A stretch of 16,304 nucleotides of DNA from an uncultured Clostridia bacterium (GTDB lineage Bacteria > Bacillota > Clostridia > Lachnospirales > Anaerotignaceae). The position numbers and the translations under genes were made by a program. The notes below the pieces were generated by a model. The model saw only the letters and a program-made list of their open reading frames with translations. It was not told where the DNA came from and searched no databases. The DNA is taken from assembly GCA_937919015.1 (NCBI GenBank), contig CALFPN010000019.1, positions 1 to 16,304 of the forward strand, given 5' to 3'. Shown here one piece after another: positions 7,098 through 14,026 of the stretch; within the stretch, counting starts at the first letter, position 1; every line of letters begins with the position of its first letter.

Positions 7098-8581
7098 TAT
7101 AAACTTCCCCCTGTAGCTAATGTCATTACTTTTGCCTGATCCGCTTGCGCAGCATCCAGAATGCCTGTAATCTTGCCTTCATGTACAACTGCGATTCTGT
7201 CACTCATACCCAAAACTTCGGGTAATTCGGAAGATACCATGATAACTGCTACACCATCAGCAGCCATCTGATTGATGATATTGTAAATTTCCTTCTTCGC
7301 ACCAATATCTACCCCTCTGGTAGGTTCGTCCAGAATCAAGATCTTAGGATCTGTGTAAACCCATTTTGCCAGTACAATCTTCTGCTGATTCCCACCAGAC
7401 AGGTTTCCACATTCATGGTCAGGGCCAAAGCATCTGACTTTGAATTCTTCGATCCCCTTTTTTACAATCGCCATCTGTTTTTCTTTATTCAAAATAAGGC
7501 CATTGGAAACCTTCCCCAGATTTGCGATATGGATATTTTCTGCGATGCTCTTTTCCAGAAGCAGACCCTCTACCTTACGGTCTTCTGTAATAAAACCGAT
7601 GCCGGCTGCGATTGCCTGTCGGGGATTTTTAATTGTTACTTCCTTGCCATCAATATAAATTTTACCTGCATCCACAGGGAGATTGCCAAAGAGTGCCTGC
7701 ATGATCTCTGTTCTGCCTGCGCCCATCAGCCCGGAAACACCCAGAACTTCACCTGCTTTTACATCAAAATGAACATCCTTGAAGAGTTTCCCGCTGGTCA
7801 GACCTTCTACACGCAGCACTTCCCCGCCAATGTGAGATTCACGTTTCGGGAAACGTTCACCGATGGTACGGCCAATCATCATCTGCACCACATGGTCCAG
7901 ATCGATATCAGCAATATTTTCCGTACCTACATATTCACCATCACGCAGGACTGTGATTCTGTCGCACAGTTCGAAAATTTCTTCCATACGGTGGGAGATA
8001 TATACGATGGATACTCCTTTTTTACGCAGGGAATTGATTACTTCAAACAAACCCCTTGTTTCACTGGCTGTCAGGGCTGCGGTAGGTTCATCCATAATGA
8101 TAACCTTCGCATCCGCCATCAGCGCTTTACAAATTTCAACCATTTGCTGCTGCCCAACGGACAAATCAGACATAACTGCATTTACAGGGATATTTACCCC
8201 CATTTTGTCCATAACTTCCTGCGCTTTGGCTCTCATTGCTTTTCTGTCACAGATACCAAAGCCTTTTGTGATTTCCTTGCCCATGAAGAGGTTTTCTTCC
8301 ACAGTTAGATCAAACAGTACGTTTAGTTCCTGATAGATGAAAACGATCCCTGCTTTTTCTGCTTCCTGAGGGTTTTTGTAAACAACTTCTTTCCCATCAA
8401 CCAGCACAGTACCTGCATCCCTTGTGTATACACCGGTCAGGATTTTCATCAACGTAGACTTTCCCGCACCATTCTCGCCCATCAGAGCATGTACCTCGCC
8501 ATCTTTCAGAAAGAATCCGGCATTTTTCAATACCTGATTCGATCCGAAGGCCTTGTCTATGCCCTTCATCTCGATATTCAT
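7097..8581 (-). CDS. rbsA: Ribose ABC transporter ATP-binding protein, double domain
   Basis: A 494-residue cytoplasmic ATPase with two fused nucleotide-binding domains that powers ribose import. Domain 1 has Walker A GENGAGKST (35-43), signature LSVGQQQ (140-146) and Walker B IIMDEP (161-166). Domain 2 has a degenerate Walker A GLMGAGRT (284-291) in which Arg replaces the catalytic Lys, with signature LSGGNQQ (394-400) and ILILDEPT (414-421). The degenerate second Walker A is normal for RbsA/MglA/XylG proteins. It therefore does not indicate decay. It is coupled to rbsC by a one-base overlap and follows rbsD by 53 bp. The ATG at 8581 has an AAGGGG site about 10 nt upstream. Galactose or xylose ATPases share the architecture; rbsD and rbsK next to it settle ribose. 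Confidence 0.95.
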   Translation of the reverse strand: MNIEMKGIDKAFGSNQVLKNAGFFLKDGEVHALMGENGAGKSTLMKILTGVYTRDAGTVLVDGKEVVYKNPQEAEKAGIVFIYQELNVLFDLTVEENLFMGKEITKGFGICDRKAMRAKAQEVMDKMGVNIPVNAVMSDLSVGQQQMVEICKALMADAKVIIMDEPTAALTASETRGLFEVINSLRKKGVSIVYISHRMEEIFELCDRITVLRDGEYVGTENIADIDLDHVVQMMIGRTIGERFPKRESHIGGEVLRVEGLTSGKLFKDVHFDVKAGEVLGVSGLMGAGRTEIMQALFGNLPVDAGKIYIDGKEVTIKNPRQAIAAGIGFITEDRKVEGLLLEKSIAENIHIANLGKVSNGLILNKEKQMAIVKKGIEEFKVRCFGPDHECGNLSGGNQQKIVLAKWVYTDPKILILDEPTRGVDIGAKKEIYNIINQMAADGVAVIMVSSELPEVLGMSDRIAVVHEGKITGILDAAQADQAKVMTLATGGSL

Positions 8582-8634
8582 TTCGCTCAGACCCCTTTCC
8601 TTTTCAAATTTTATATACCTATATCACCTTGCTT

Positions 8635-9039
8635 TTATGCAAAAATACAGCCGGACTGAAGGATAATATTCGCATAAGGTGTTGTTTCACCTGTTCTGAT
8701 TACTGCTTTGCATTCATTTGTTTTTGCTTTTAACTGTGTATGAGAAACAAACTCCACTTCAACATCCTGTTCTGCAAAGAACGTCTGAATCTGTTCCAGC
8801 ACTGTAGGATTCTGTTCCTTGATTTCTTCTGCCAGAATGATTTTCTCTACTTTCATATCGCCTGCAACGATTTCCAGTGTTCTCATAAATGTAGGCTCCC
8901 CGAAGCACAGTGCCAGATCGATGCGTTCCACTGCATCAGGAATCGGCAGACCACAGTCACCGATACAGATTGTATCTGTATGACCCATATAAGATAATAC
9001 TCTGGAAATGTCGCTGTTCAAAATCCCCTGTTTTTTCAA
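8635..9039 (-). CDS. rbsD: D-ribose pyranase
   Basis: A 134-residue cytoplasmic enzyme that interconverts the pyranose and furanose forms of D-ribose so that ribokinase receives its furanose substrate. RbsD/FucU family hallmarks are present: MGHTD with catalytic His20, GDCGLPIP with Asp28, and the C-terminal IRTGETTPYANIIL with ring-contacting Tyr122 and Asn124. The start is a TTG at 9039. It is well supported by GGAAGGAG 8 nt upstream and by the family N-terminus MKKQGILNSDISRVL. It is the first structural gene after rbsR, with 47 bp between and no terminator, so both are probably on one transcript. FucU (fucose mutarotase) is a relative, but length and context fit RbsD. Confidence 0.95.
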   Translation of the reverse strand: MKKQGILNSDISRVLSYMGHTDTICIGDCGLPIPDAVERIDLALCFGEPTFMRTLEIVAGDMKVEKIILAEEIKEQNPTVLEQIQTFFAEQDVEVEFVSHTQLKAKTNECKAVIRTGETTPYANIILQSGCIFA

Positions 9040-9086
9040 AACAAAAACTCCTTCCTGTTATGTGATATCCTCATCGCATGCTTATC

Positions 9087-10070
9087 TTATGTATGTTTCG
9101 TAGTCTGTCGTTCCACCAGAGAAACGTCAAACACATTTTCTTTTCGGATCGATTCACCATTGGCATACCGCATAATGACCTGCGCCGCCAAAGCCCCCAT
9201 TTCTCGGATTGGTTGGATGATTGTAGAAAATTCCGGTGCAAACAATCTGCTGAAACGAATGTTATCAAACCCCATAAGCTGAATATCCTCTGGCACACGA
9301 AGGCCTCTGTTCAGCAGGATTTTATAGACTGCAATGGCAACCATATCATTGCAGGCCAGAATTCCATCCACATCCGGATATTCCTCCAGCAGCTTTTCTG
9401 CCACCTGCAGTCCCTCTTCATAATCATAATCACAGTCCAGCCACTGTTCCTTCAACCCATTTTCCCTGCAGACATCCTGATAGCCCCGAAAACGCTGCTG
9501 GCCACTGGAGAATTTCTGTGGTCCTCGCATACATACAATATTTTTACAACCGCAATGCAAAAGATGCTCCATAGCCATCCTTCCGCCCTTATAATGATCC
9601 GCTTCAATAAAAGCGATTTCATCCAGCCCTTCGATCTTACGATCCAGAATGACAAAAGGGATACTGCAGCTTTCTATTTTCGATGCAAGGTCTTCACTGT
9701 TGGTCATAATAATGATTCCATCCGCCTGAAGCTGGCTCAATGCCTGAATATTCAGCAATTCCTTTTCCATATCATTTTGTGAATTGCATAATAGGATCCG
9801 GTAGTTGTTCTGATAGGCTTCTTCTTCAATCGCTCTTGCCAGCTCTCCAAAGAATGCATTTTCAATATTTGGTACAATCACACCAATGATTTTGGAGGAT
9901 TTCTTGAATAAAGCACGGGCAAGCGCATTAGGTTTGAAACCCGTTTCTTTAATAACAGCAAGCACTCTCTCTTTTTTGGCAGGATCCACTTTCGCGGTTC
10001 CATTGATCACTCTGGATACTGTAGCCGGTGAAACACCTGCTTTTTTTGCCACTTCTCTAATGCTTACCAT
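9087..10070 (-). CDS. rbsR: LacI-family repressor of the ribose operon
   Basis: A 327-residue LacI/GalR regulator. The N-terminal helix-turn-helix is MVSIREVAKKAGVSPATVSR, followed by the hinge helix NALARALFKKSSKIIGVIVP at about 47-66. The rest is a ribose-binding-protein-like effector domain with GIIIMTNS, ADHYKGG, ACNDMVAIAVYKIL and MGFDNIRFS. It should repress the operon and be released by ribose or a phosphorylated derivative. The ATG at 10070 is chosen for its GGAGGAG site. An in-frame TTG at 10100 would place coding sequence across the operator at 10085-10100. It is the first gene of the operon, as in B. subtilis rbsR, so it represses itself together with the transport genes. The ribose assignment rests on context; LacI-family specificity cannot be read from sequence alone. 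Confidence 0.92.
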   Translation of the reverse strand: MVSIREVAKKAGVSPATVSRVINGTAKVDPAKKERVLAVIKETGFKPNALARALFKKSSKIIGVIVPNIENAFFGELARAIEEEAYQNNYRILLCNSQNDMEKELLNIQALSQLQADGIIIMTNSEDLASKIESCSIPFVILDRKIEGLDEIAFIEADHYKGGRMAMEHLLHCGCKNIVCMRGPQKFSSGQQRFRGYQDVCRENGLKEQWLDCDYDYEEGLQVAEKLLEEYPDVDGILACNDMVAIAVYKILLNRGLRVPEDIQLMGFDNIRFSRLFAPEFSTIIQPIREMGALAAQVIMRYANGESIRKENVFDVSLVERQTTKHT

Positions 10071-10084
10071 TTGTTCTCCTCCAT

Positions 10085-10100
10085 ATGAAAGCGGTTTCAA
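10085..10100. promoter_or_regulatory. Operator, RbsR site and/or CcpA cre
   Basis: TGAAAGCGGTTTCA at 10086-10099 has inverted arms TGAAA/TTTCA around a central CG-containing core. It matches the catabolite-response-element consensus TGWNANCGNTNWCA at every position. It begins a few bases after the expected start of transcription, where a bound LacI-type protein would block elongation. RbsR and CcpA sites are alike, so either or both could bind. Confidence 0.75.
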
Positions 10101-10113
10101 CCCGTTTTTCTAA

Positions 10114-10143
10114 ATTATAATCCTTTGTAATTTACAGTGTCAA
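10114..10143 (-). promoter_or_regulatory. Promoter of the rbs operon
   Basis: On the minus strand TTGACA (10143-10138) and TATAAT (10119-10114), both perfect consensus boxes, are separated by 18 bp. Such a strong promoter is usual where a repressor sits immediately downstream. Confidence 0.85.
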
Positions 10144-10335
10144 CAGTTGTTTATTTTTCAGCATTTTATACCATTTCCAGCACAAAATTTGTTTATTCTG
10201 TATACTCATAATTTTCTTATTTTCCCCAATACTTCTAAATTATACAAATAGCCTCAAAAATTGATTCTACCATAAAAATCATAGCCTCTTTTCCATCGTA
10301 ATTGCTTGCCAGAAAGCTCTCAGACTTACAGAAAA
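10144..10335. other. Intergenic AT-rich stretch with no recognised gene
   Basis: The gene-free interval between rbsR and the aldo/keto reductase holds the rbs promoter and operator at its left end and the reductase terminator near 10338-10373. I see nothing else in it. A 67-codon minus-strand frame across 10235-10438 runs through the terminator and lacks a ribosome binding site. Confidence 0.5.
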
Positions 10336-10337
10336 TT

Positions 10338-10373
10338 AAAAAAATCCCCAAAACCCAAGGATTTTGAGGATTT
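10338..10373 (-). terminator. Rho-independent terminator after the aldo/keto reductase
   Basis: Positions 10342-10353 pair with 10362-10373 (12 bp with one mismatch) around an 8-nt loop. On the minus strand a run of seven T residues follows. It lies about 77 nt past the reductase stop. Confidence 0.75.
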
Positions 10374-10449
10374 GCATAATCCGATGCCCTCTCCCGACAA
10401 ACCAGAATAAAGGCTTGGCACAGCCCATGACCATACACAAAACCGAAGT

Positions 10450-11451
10450 TTACAGCGGATTGCTAAGGTATATTCTCTCAATGATCTCTAATTCTTCACC
10501 ACTAAAATAAATCTGATCCATTGCTTTTATATTATCCAAAATTTGCTGTGCTTTCGAAGCTCCAATCAATACACTGGTTACCACGCCATCCCGCAGCAGC
10601 CATGCCAGTGCCATCTGCGCCAAAGACTGTCCGCGTCCCCGTGCCAAATCATTCAGTTTTTTAATCTGAACCAATCTTTCCGGCGTCAATGCATCTTCCT
10701 GAATATATCTTCCATCTTTCTTCATACGGCTGTCTTCCGGAATCCCATATAAATACTTATCGGTCAATAATCCCTGCGCCAAAGGACTAAAGGCAATAAT
10801 ACCTTTTTTCAATTGTTTCGCAGTCTCTTTCAGACCATTCTTTTCAATGGTTCGATCAAAAATGGAATAACGGTTCTGATTGAGCACAAAAGGACATTTA
10901 TAATCATTTAAGATTTCTGTTGCCTGTTCCAATGTTTTGCCATCGTAATTTGATAAGCCGACATACAACGCTTTGCCGCTTTGCACAGTCTGGGCAAGTG
11001 CTCCCATTGTTTCTTCCAATGGAGTGTTTGGGTCCATACGATGATGATAAAAAATATCTACATACTCCAAGCCCATGCGTTTTAAACTCTGATCCAGACT
11101 GGCAAGCAGATATTTTCTGCTTCCCCAATCTCCATAAGGGCCCGGCCACATGTCATACCCTGCCTTTGTACTGATCAAAAGCTCGTCACGGTAACCACCC
11201 AACTCATTTTTCATAATCTTTCCAAAATTTTTTTCAGCACTGCCATAGGGGGGGCCATAATTATTTGCCAGATCAAAATGCGTGATTCCATTGTCAAATG
11301 CAGTAAAACATAAATCCTTCATATTTTCATAATCCGCATTATCCCCAAAATTATGCCAGAGTCCTAATGAAAATGCCGGCAATTTCAATCCACTGTTTCC
11401 ACAAGAAAAATAATTCATGGAGTCATATCTTTTTTCTGATGCCTGATACAT
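10450..11451 (-). CDS. yghZ: Aldo/keto reductase, YghZ-like
   Basis: A 333-residue NADPH-dependent reductase of the AKR14/Kv-beta type, a TIM barrel in the cytoplasm. It follows E. coli YghZ (L-glyceraldehyde 3-phosphate reductase, also active on methylglyoxal) almost word for word in several stretches, such as FSLGLWHNFG, GITHFDLANNYGPPYGSAE, STKAGYDMWPGPYG and SPLAQGLLTDKYL. The catalytic tetrad is Asp60, Tyr65, Lys96 and His137. The C-terminal SVLIGASKAQQI is the cofactor-phosphate segment. The ATG at 11451 has GGAGG 6 nt upstream. It is transcribed away from a MerR-type regulator through a MerR-style promoter, which points to induction by an electrophile or aldehyde. The real substrate is not shown by the sequence. 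Confidence 0.93.
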   Translation of the reverse strand: MYQASEKRYDSMNYFSCGNSGLKLPAFSLGLWHNFGDNADYENMKDLCFTAFDNGITHFDLANNYGPPYGSAEKNFGKIMKNELGGYRDELLISTKAGYDMWPGPYGDWGSRKYLLASLDQSLKRMGLEYVDIFYHHRMDPNTPLEETMGALAQTVQSGKALYVGLSNYDGKTLEQATEILNDYKCPFVLNQNRYSIFDRTIEKNGLKETAKQLKKGIIAFSPLAQGLLTDKYLYGIPEDSRMKKDGRYIQEDALTPERLVQIKKLNDLARGRGQSLAQMALAWLLRDGVVTSVLIGASKAQQILDNIKAMDQIYFSGEELEIIERIYLSNPL

Positions 11452-11502
11452 GACTAACCTCCTTACGTTCTATCAAAATAAATATCATTATCCCTTCCCT
11501 TC

Positions 11503-11531
11503 TTTACATAGTCTATCAGTTCAAGTATACT
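11503..11531 (+). promoter_or_regulatory. Promoter of the MerR-type regulator gene
   Basis: TTTACA (11503-11508) and TATACT (11526-11531) are 17 bp apart. The -10 box lies inside the palindrome 11520-11535, so the regulator would repress its own synthesis when bound. The start point would be near 11538, just ahead of the AAGGAGG site. Confidence 0.6.
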
Positions 11532-11540
11532 TGAAGTCAA
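11510..11540 (-). promoter_or_regulatory. MerR-type promoter of the aldo/keto reductase
   Basis: On the minus strand TTGACT (11540-11535) and TAGACT (11515-11510) are separated by 19 bp, two more than optimal. The palindrome at 11520-11535 lies between them. Over-long spacers with a central dyad are the mark of promoters that a MerR-family activator untwists to switch on. Confidence 0.8.
11520..11535. promoter_or_regulatory. MerR-family operator palindrome
   Basis: TTCAAGTATACTTGAA is a perfect 16-bp palindrome shared by the two divergent promoters. It resembles SoxR-type sites with CAAGT/ACTTG half-sites. It touches the -35 box of the reductase promoter and covers the -10 box of the regulator promoter. 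Confidence 0.8.
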
Positions 11541-11563
11541 GCATATTTAAGGAGGAAAATAAA

Positions 11564-11998
11564 ATGGCCCAATATACGATCCGTGAAATATCCAACATGT
11601 TTCTATTGCCCTCATCCACACTGCGTTATTATGAAGAGATTGGAATTTTAACAAATATTGAAAGGACTTCGTCCGGGCAGCGTATTTACGAAGAATGCCA
11701 TATAAATCGCCTTCGTACCATCTGCTGCTTTAAAAATGCAGGCATGAGCATTTCACAGTTAAAGGAGTTTTTCGCCTATGAATCAGAGGAATTTGACCAT
11801 ATCGATGATATTCTGACCCTTCTGAACAACCATAAAATATCTGTAGCAGAGCAAATCGAAAGATTGCAGGAAAGCTATGACCATTTATTAAGAAAACTGC
11901 ATTATTATGGAGATATCAAAAAAAGTCTTGCATGCAATCAACCCCTTCCACAGTGGAAGGATTATAAATTCAAGACTTTTACAGACGATGTGAAATGA
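11564..11998 (+). CDS. MerR-family transcriptional regulator
   Basis: A 144-residue regulator. The N-terminal winged helix-turn-helix is YTIREISNMFLLPSSTLRYY with the family's RYYEEIGIL, followed by the second helix pair RLRTICCFKNAGMSISQLKEF. A long dimerisation helix (about 84-120, rich in charged residues) and a short tail with a Cys at about 125 make up the rest. It should bind the palindrome at 11520-11535 as a dimer and activate the divergent aldo/keto reductase, as aldehyde- or electrophile-responsive members of the family do. The ATG at 11564 follows AAGGAGG at good spacing. An upstream in-frame start would read through the promoter. Cys59 and Cys60 (TICCFK) could sense thiol-reactive compounds, but the pair lies within the DNA-binding domain and may be structural only. 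Confidence 0.9.
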   Translation: MAQYTIREISNMFLLPSSTLRYYEEIGILTNIERTSSGQRIYEECHINRLRTICCFKNAGMSISQLKEFFAYESEEFDHIDDILTLLNNHKISVAEQIERLQESYDHLLRKLHYYGDIKKSLACNQPLPQWKDYKFKTFTDDVK

Positions 11999-12025
11999 AA
12001 AACCCCAGATTTCCAGGACATAAGA

Positions 12026-12058
12026 AAAACCCCAGAAATATAAGATTTCTGGGGTTTT
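12026..12058. terminator. Bidirectional terminator between MerR gene and rpsI
   Basis: A 13-bp perfect stem, AAAACCCCAGAAA (12026-12038) with TTTCTGGGGTTTT (12046-12058), encloses a 7-nt loop. T runs follow on both strands. It serves the convergent MerR gene (plus) and rpsI (minus). Confidence 0.92.
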
Positions 12059-12083
12059 GTATCCATTTTGTAATCTCTCTTGA

Positions 12084-12476
12084 TTATCTCTTGGAGAACT
12101 GAGGAGCTCTTCTCGCTGCTTTCAGACCGGGTTTCTTTCTTTCTTTCATACGAGGGTCTCTTGTCAGGTAACCTGCTTTTTTCAGGCTTGGTCTGTAGTC
12201 GCCATCAGCCTGCAGCAGTGCTCTGGAGATGCCGTGTCTGATTGCACCAGCCTGGCCTGTGAAGCCGCCGCCGTGTACGTTTACCAGAACGTCAAATTTT
12301 GCACCTGTTTCTGTCAGTTCCAGAGGCTGACGAACGATCAGTTTCAGTGTTTCCAGACCGAAATATTCGTCGATGTCTCTTTTGTTGATTGTGATTTTGC
12401 CGTTGCCGGGTACCAGGTATACTCTAGCTACGGAAGATTTTCTTCTGCCTGTGCCGTAATATCTAGCTGCTGCCAT
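12084..12476 (-). CDS. rpsI: 30S ribosomal protein S9
   Basis: A 130-residue ribosomal protein of the small subunit. It shows the family opening RYYGTGRRKSSVARVYLVPG, the core VNVHGGGFTGQAGAIRHGISRALL, and the basic tail ending in PQFSKR, which reaches the P-site tRNA in the ribosome. The C-terminal SKR is intact. It is co-transcribed with rplM, whose stop lies 18 bp upstream; AAGGAGG precedes the ATG at 12476. The rplM-rpsI pair is conserved across bacteria. Length is standard for Bacillota. Confidence 0.98.
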   Translation of the reverse strand: MAAARYYGTGRRKSSVARVYLVPGNGKITINKRDIDEYFGLETLKLIVRQPLELTETGAKFDVLVNVHGGGFTGQAGAIRHGISRALLQADGDYRPSLKKAGYLTRDPRMKERKKPGLKAARRAPQFSKR

Positions 12477-12494
12477 TATGCTTTCCTCCTTCGA

Positions 12495-12932
12495 TTAGAA
12501 TTTAAATTCCAGTGTTTCGGGTTTCTGTGCTGCGTGAGGGTGCTCTGCACCTGCATATACATGCAGTTTGCCGAACATCTTTCTGCCCAGAGCGTTTTTA
12601 GGAAGCATACCTTTTACAGCATGTTCGATAACTCTTTCGGGGTGTGTTGCCAGCATTTTGTCCAGTCTTGTTTCTTTCAGACCGCCTGTCCAACCGGAGT
12701 GGTGACGGTACATTTTCTGTTCCAGTTTTTTACCTGTAACAGCAACTTTTTCCGCATTCACGATGATCACATAGTCGCCCATGTCAACGTTGGGTGCGTA
12801 CTGAGGTTTGTTTTTACCTCTCAGAATAGATGCAACTTCGGAAGCCAGACGGCCCAGTGTTACGCCTTCAGCGTCGATCACGTACCACTTTTTCACGATG
12901 TCCGCTTCTTTAGCGATGTAAGTAGTTCTCAT
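12495..12932 (-). CDS. rplM: 50S ribosomal protein L13
   Basis: A 145-residue early-assembly protein of the large subunit. Family segments are clear: KWYVIDAEGVTLGRLASEVASILRGK near the start, YAPNVDMGDYVIIVNAEKVAVTGKK, and the MLPKNALGRKMFGKLHVYAGAEHPH block toward the end. The ATG at 12932 has AGGAGG 8 nt upstream. It has its own consensus promoter and a long structured leader, suggesting autogenous or growth-rate control. truA lies just upstream on the same strand with no terminator visible between, so read-through is also possible. Length is normal. Confidence 0.98.
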   Translation of the reverse strand: MRTTYIAKEADIVKKWYVIDAEGVTLGRLASEVASILRGKNKPQYAPNVDMGDYVIIVNAEKVAVTGKKLEQKMYRHHSGWTGGLKETRLDKMLATHPERVIEHAVKGMLPKNALGRKMFGKLHVYAGAEHPHAAQKPETLEFKF

Positions 12933-12963
12933 GGTTTTTACCTCCTGTCATTATATTTTGTTT

Positions 12964-13083
12964 GACCCGTTGACTTCGCCGATACCGCAGGAACGATTTC
13001 GGTCGATCTCCATTATGCGCTTACGTCATAACTTATTGGGTCCCACCTTGAGAAACATATATTTAAAGCCTTTGGCTCTAAAT
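12964..13083 (-). promoter_or_regulatory. Structured rplM 5' leader (L13-leader-like)
   Basis: The leader between the promoter and rplM is about 165 nt and can form several helices. In transcript order these are a 10-bp hairpin with a 3-nt loop (13083-13074 with 13070-13061), a hairpin at 13031-13013 (TTATG/CATAA plus two inner GC pairs), and a hairpin at 13002-12979 (CCGA/TCGG continued after one mismatch). A long-range GACCC/GGGTC helix (13042-13038 with 12968-12964) encloses the last two. By position it corresponds to the L13 leader RNAs known in Bacillota, which are thought to be L13-binding regulatory elements. I have not matched it to that family's consensus. Confidence 0.5.
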
Positions 13084-13102
13084 TCATATTAACAGCCCTT
13101 AT

Positions 13103-13131
13103 ATTATATTCTTGTATACAATATCTGTCAA
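13103..13131 (-). promoter_or_regulatory. Promoter of rplM-rpsI
   Basis: On the minus strand TTGACA (13131-13126) and TATAAT (13108-13103) are perfect consensus boxes 17 bp apart, the optimum for sigma-A. The transcript would start near 13096. Confidence 0.92.
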
Positions 13132-13142
13132 GAGATTTTTTC

Positions 13143-13889
13143 TTATTTATAAAAGATTTCCAAAAGTGTCAATCCCTGCGGTTCCGCTGTCTGCCCCGCC
13201 TTGCTGCGGTCTTTGCTTTCGATGATCCCTGCCACTGCGGAAGGCTCCATCTTGCCCATGCCCACTGCCATCAGGGTACCTGCAATGATACGCACCATAT
13301 TATAAAGGAAACCATCCCCTGTCACATACATCCTGACGCTTTCTTCTGCCCGTTCCACATGGCAGTCGAAAATGGTTCTGACTGTGGTGGAAACCTGTGC
13401 TCCTGCAGCACAGAAGGCCGCAAAATCATGGGTGCCGATAAAGGCCTTTGCCCCCTCATTCATACGATCGATATCCAGCGGTTTCTGCACATAAGTAGAA
13501 TACAGTCTCTCCTTTGGATTCTTCACAGGGGCATTCCAGAAACGGTATTCATAGGTCTTTTTCACACAGTCAAAGCGAGGGTGAAATTCCCCATCCACTT
13601 CTTCCGCTTTTGTTACAATAATATCCGCAGGAAGAAAAGAACGGATTGCCAAAGGAATTTTTTCCGCAGGAATGGTGGTATCCACATCGATGATGGCCCT
13701 CTGCCCCAAAGCATGGACGCCGGCATCCGTTCTGCTGGCACCAATACATTCCAGTTCCGGATTTCTGAACAACTGCTGCAGAGCCTTTGTCAATTCCCCT
13801 TCCACGGTAATCACATCGGGGTTCTTCTGCTTCTGCCAACCGGAATAATTCGTTCCGTCGTATGCGATTGTCAGTAAGATGCGTTTCAT
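13143..13889 (-). CDS. truA: tRNA pseudouridine(38-40) synthase
   Basis: A 248-residue enzyme that converts uridine to pseudouridine at positions 38-40 of the tRNA anticodon arm. It opens with the family start MKRILLTIAYDGTNYSGWQKQ. The catalytic Asp55 sits in GASRTDAGVHALGQ. Downstream are the KTYEYRFWN segment, GTHDFAAFCAAG and the C-terminal GDGFLYNMVRIIAGTLMAVG. The ATG at 13889 is chosen because GGAGG lies 7 nt before it. A start seven codons upstream would lie before that site. In many Bacillota truA follows ecfT directly and precedes rplM. Here rplM is still next, but two plus-strand genes lie between ecfT and truA, so truA probably uses its own promoter near 13917-13945. Confidence 0.96.
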   Translation of the reverse strand: MKRILLTIAYDGTNYSGWQKQKNPDVITVEGELTKALQQLFRNPELECIGASRTDAGVHALGQRAIIDVDTTIPAEKIPLAIRSFLPADIIVTKAEEVDGEFHPRFDCVKKTYEYRFWNAPVKNPKERLYSTYVQKPLDIDRMNEGAKAFIGTHDFAAFCAAGAQVSTTVRTIFDCHVERAEESVRMYVTGDGFLYNMVRIIAGTLMAVGMGKMEPSAVAGIIESKDRSKAGQTAEPQGLTLLEIFYK

Positions 13890-13916
13890 TCCATTCCCTC
13901 CTTTATCCATTTTTCC

Positions 13917-13945
13917 ATCCTATCATATTCTCTATCCAGCCGCAA
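13917..13945 (-). promoter_or_regulatory. Weak candidate promoter of truA
   Basis: On the minus strand TTGCGG (13945-13940) and TAGGAT (13922-13917) are 17 bp apart. Both boxes deviate from consensus. Support comes mainly from the need for a truA promoter now that ecfT is separated and terminated. Confidence 0.3.
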
Positions 13946-13956
13946 TGAAAATTTTT

Positions 13957-13984
13957 TTGAAACCTTTTTGCTTTTTATTACAAT
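13957..13984 (+). promoter_or_regulatory. Candidate promoter of the ECF sigma factor gene
   Basis: TTGAAA (13957-13962) and TACAAT (13979-13984) are 16 bp apart. The start point would be near 13991, inside or just before the palindrome that follows. Many ECF sigma genes use a promoter read by their own sigma factor, which this sigma-A-like pair would not show. Confidence 0.4.
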
Positions 13985-14009
13985 AGATAAATAGAAGCTT
14001 CTAATCTAT
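13983..14009. repeat. Nested palindrome in the sigma factor leader
   Basis: TAGAAGCTTCTA (13992-14003) is a perfect 12-bp palindrome. It is flanked by ATAGAT (13983-13988) and its complement ATCTAT (14004-14009), with three extra A residues on the left. It starts at the expected transcription start and ends just before the AAAGGAGG site. It may be an operator or an mRNA structure; I cannot say which protein would bind. Confidence 0.55.
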
Positions 14010-14026
14010 AAAAGGAGGTGTCATCC

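Noticed and set aside
7841..7856. 16-bp palindrome ACGTTTCGGGAAACGT inside rbsA, resembling a LacI-type operator
   Set aside because: It lies in well-conserved coding sequence (the ERFPKRE region) far from any promoter, and the codons explain it. Its core differs from the operator at 10085-10100.
7097..8581. Second Walker A of RbsA has Arg in place of Lys
   Set aside because: A degenerate second nucleotide site is normal for RbsA/MglA-type double ATPases.
10235..10438. 67-codon minus-strand frame in the gap after the aldo/keto reductase
   Set aside because: It runs through the reductase terminator, has no ribosome binding site and shows no recognisable protein features.
13038..13050. GGTGGGACC in the rplM leader resembles a T-box sequence
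   Set aside because: It lacks the TGGTACCGCG core, there is no specifier stem, no antiterminator/terminator pair, and the gene downstream is not an aminoacyl-tRNA synthetase or amino acid gene.
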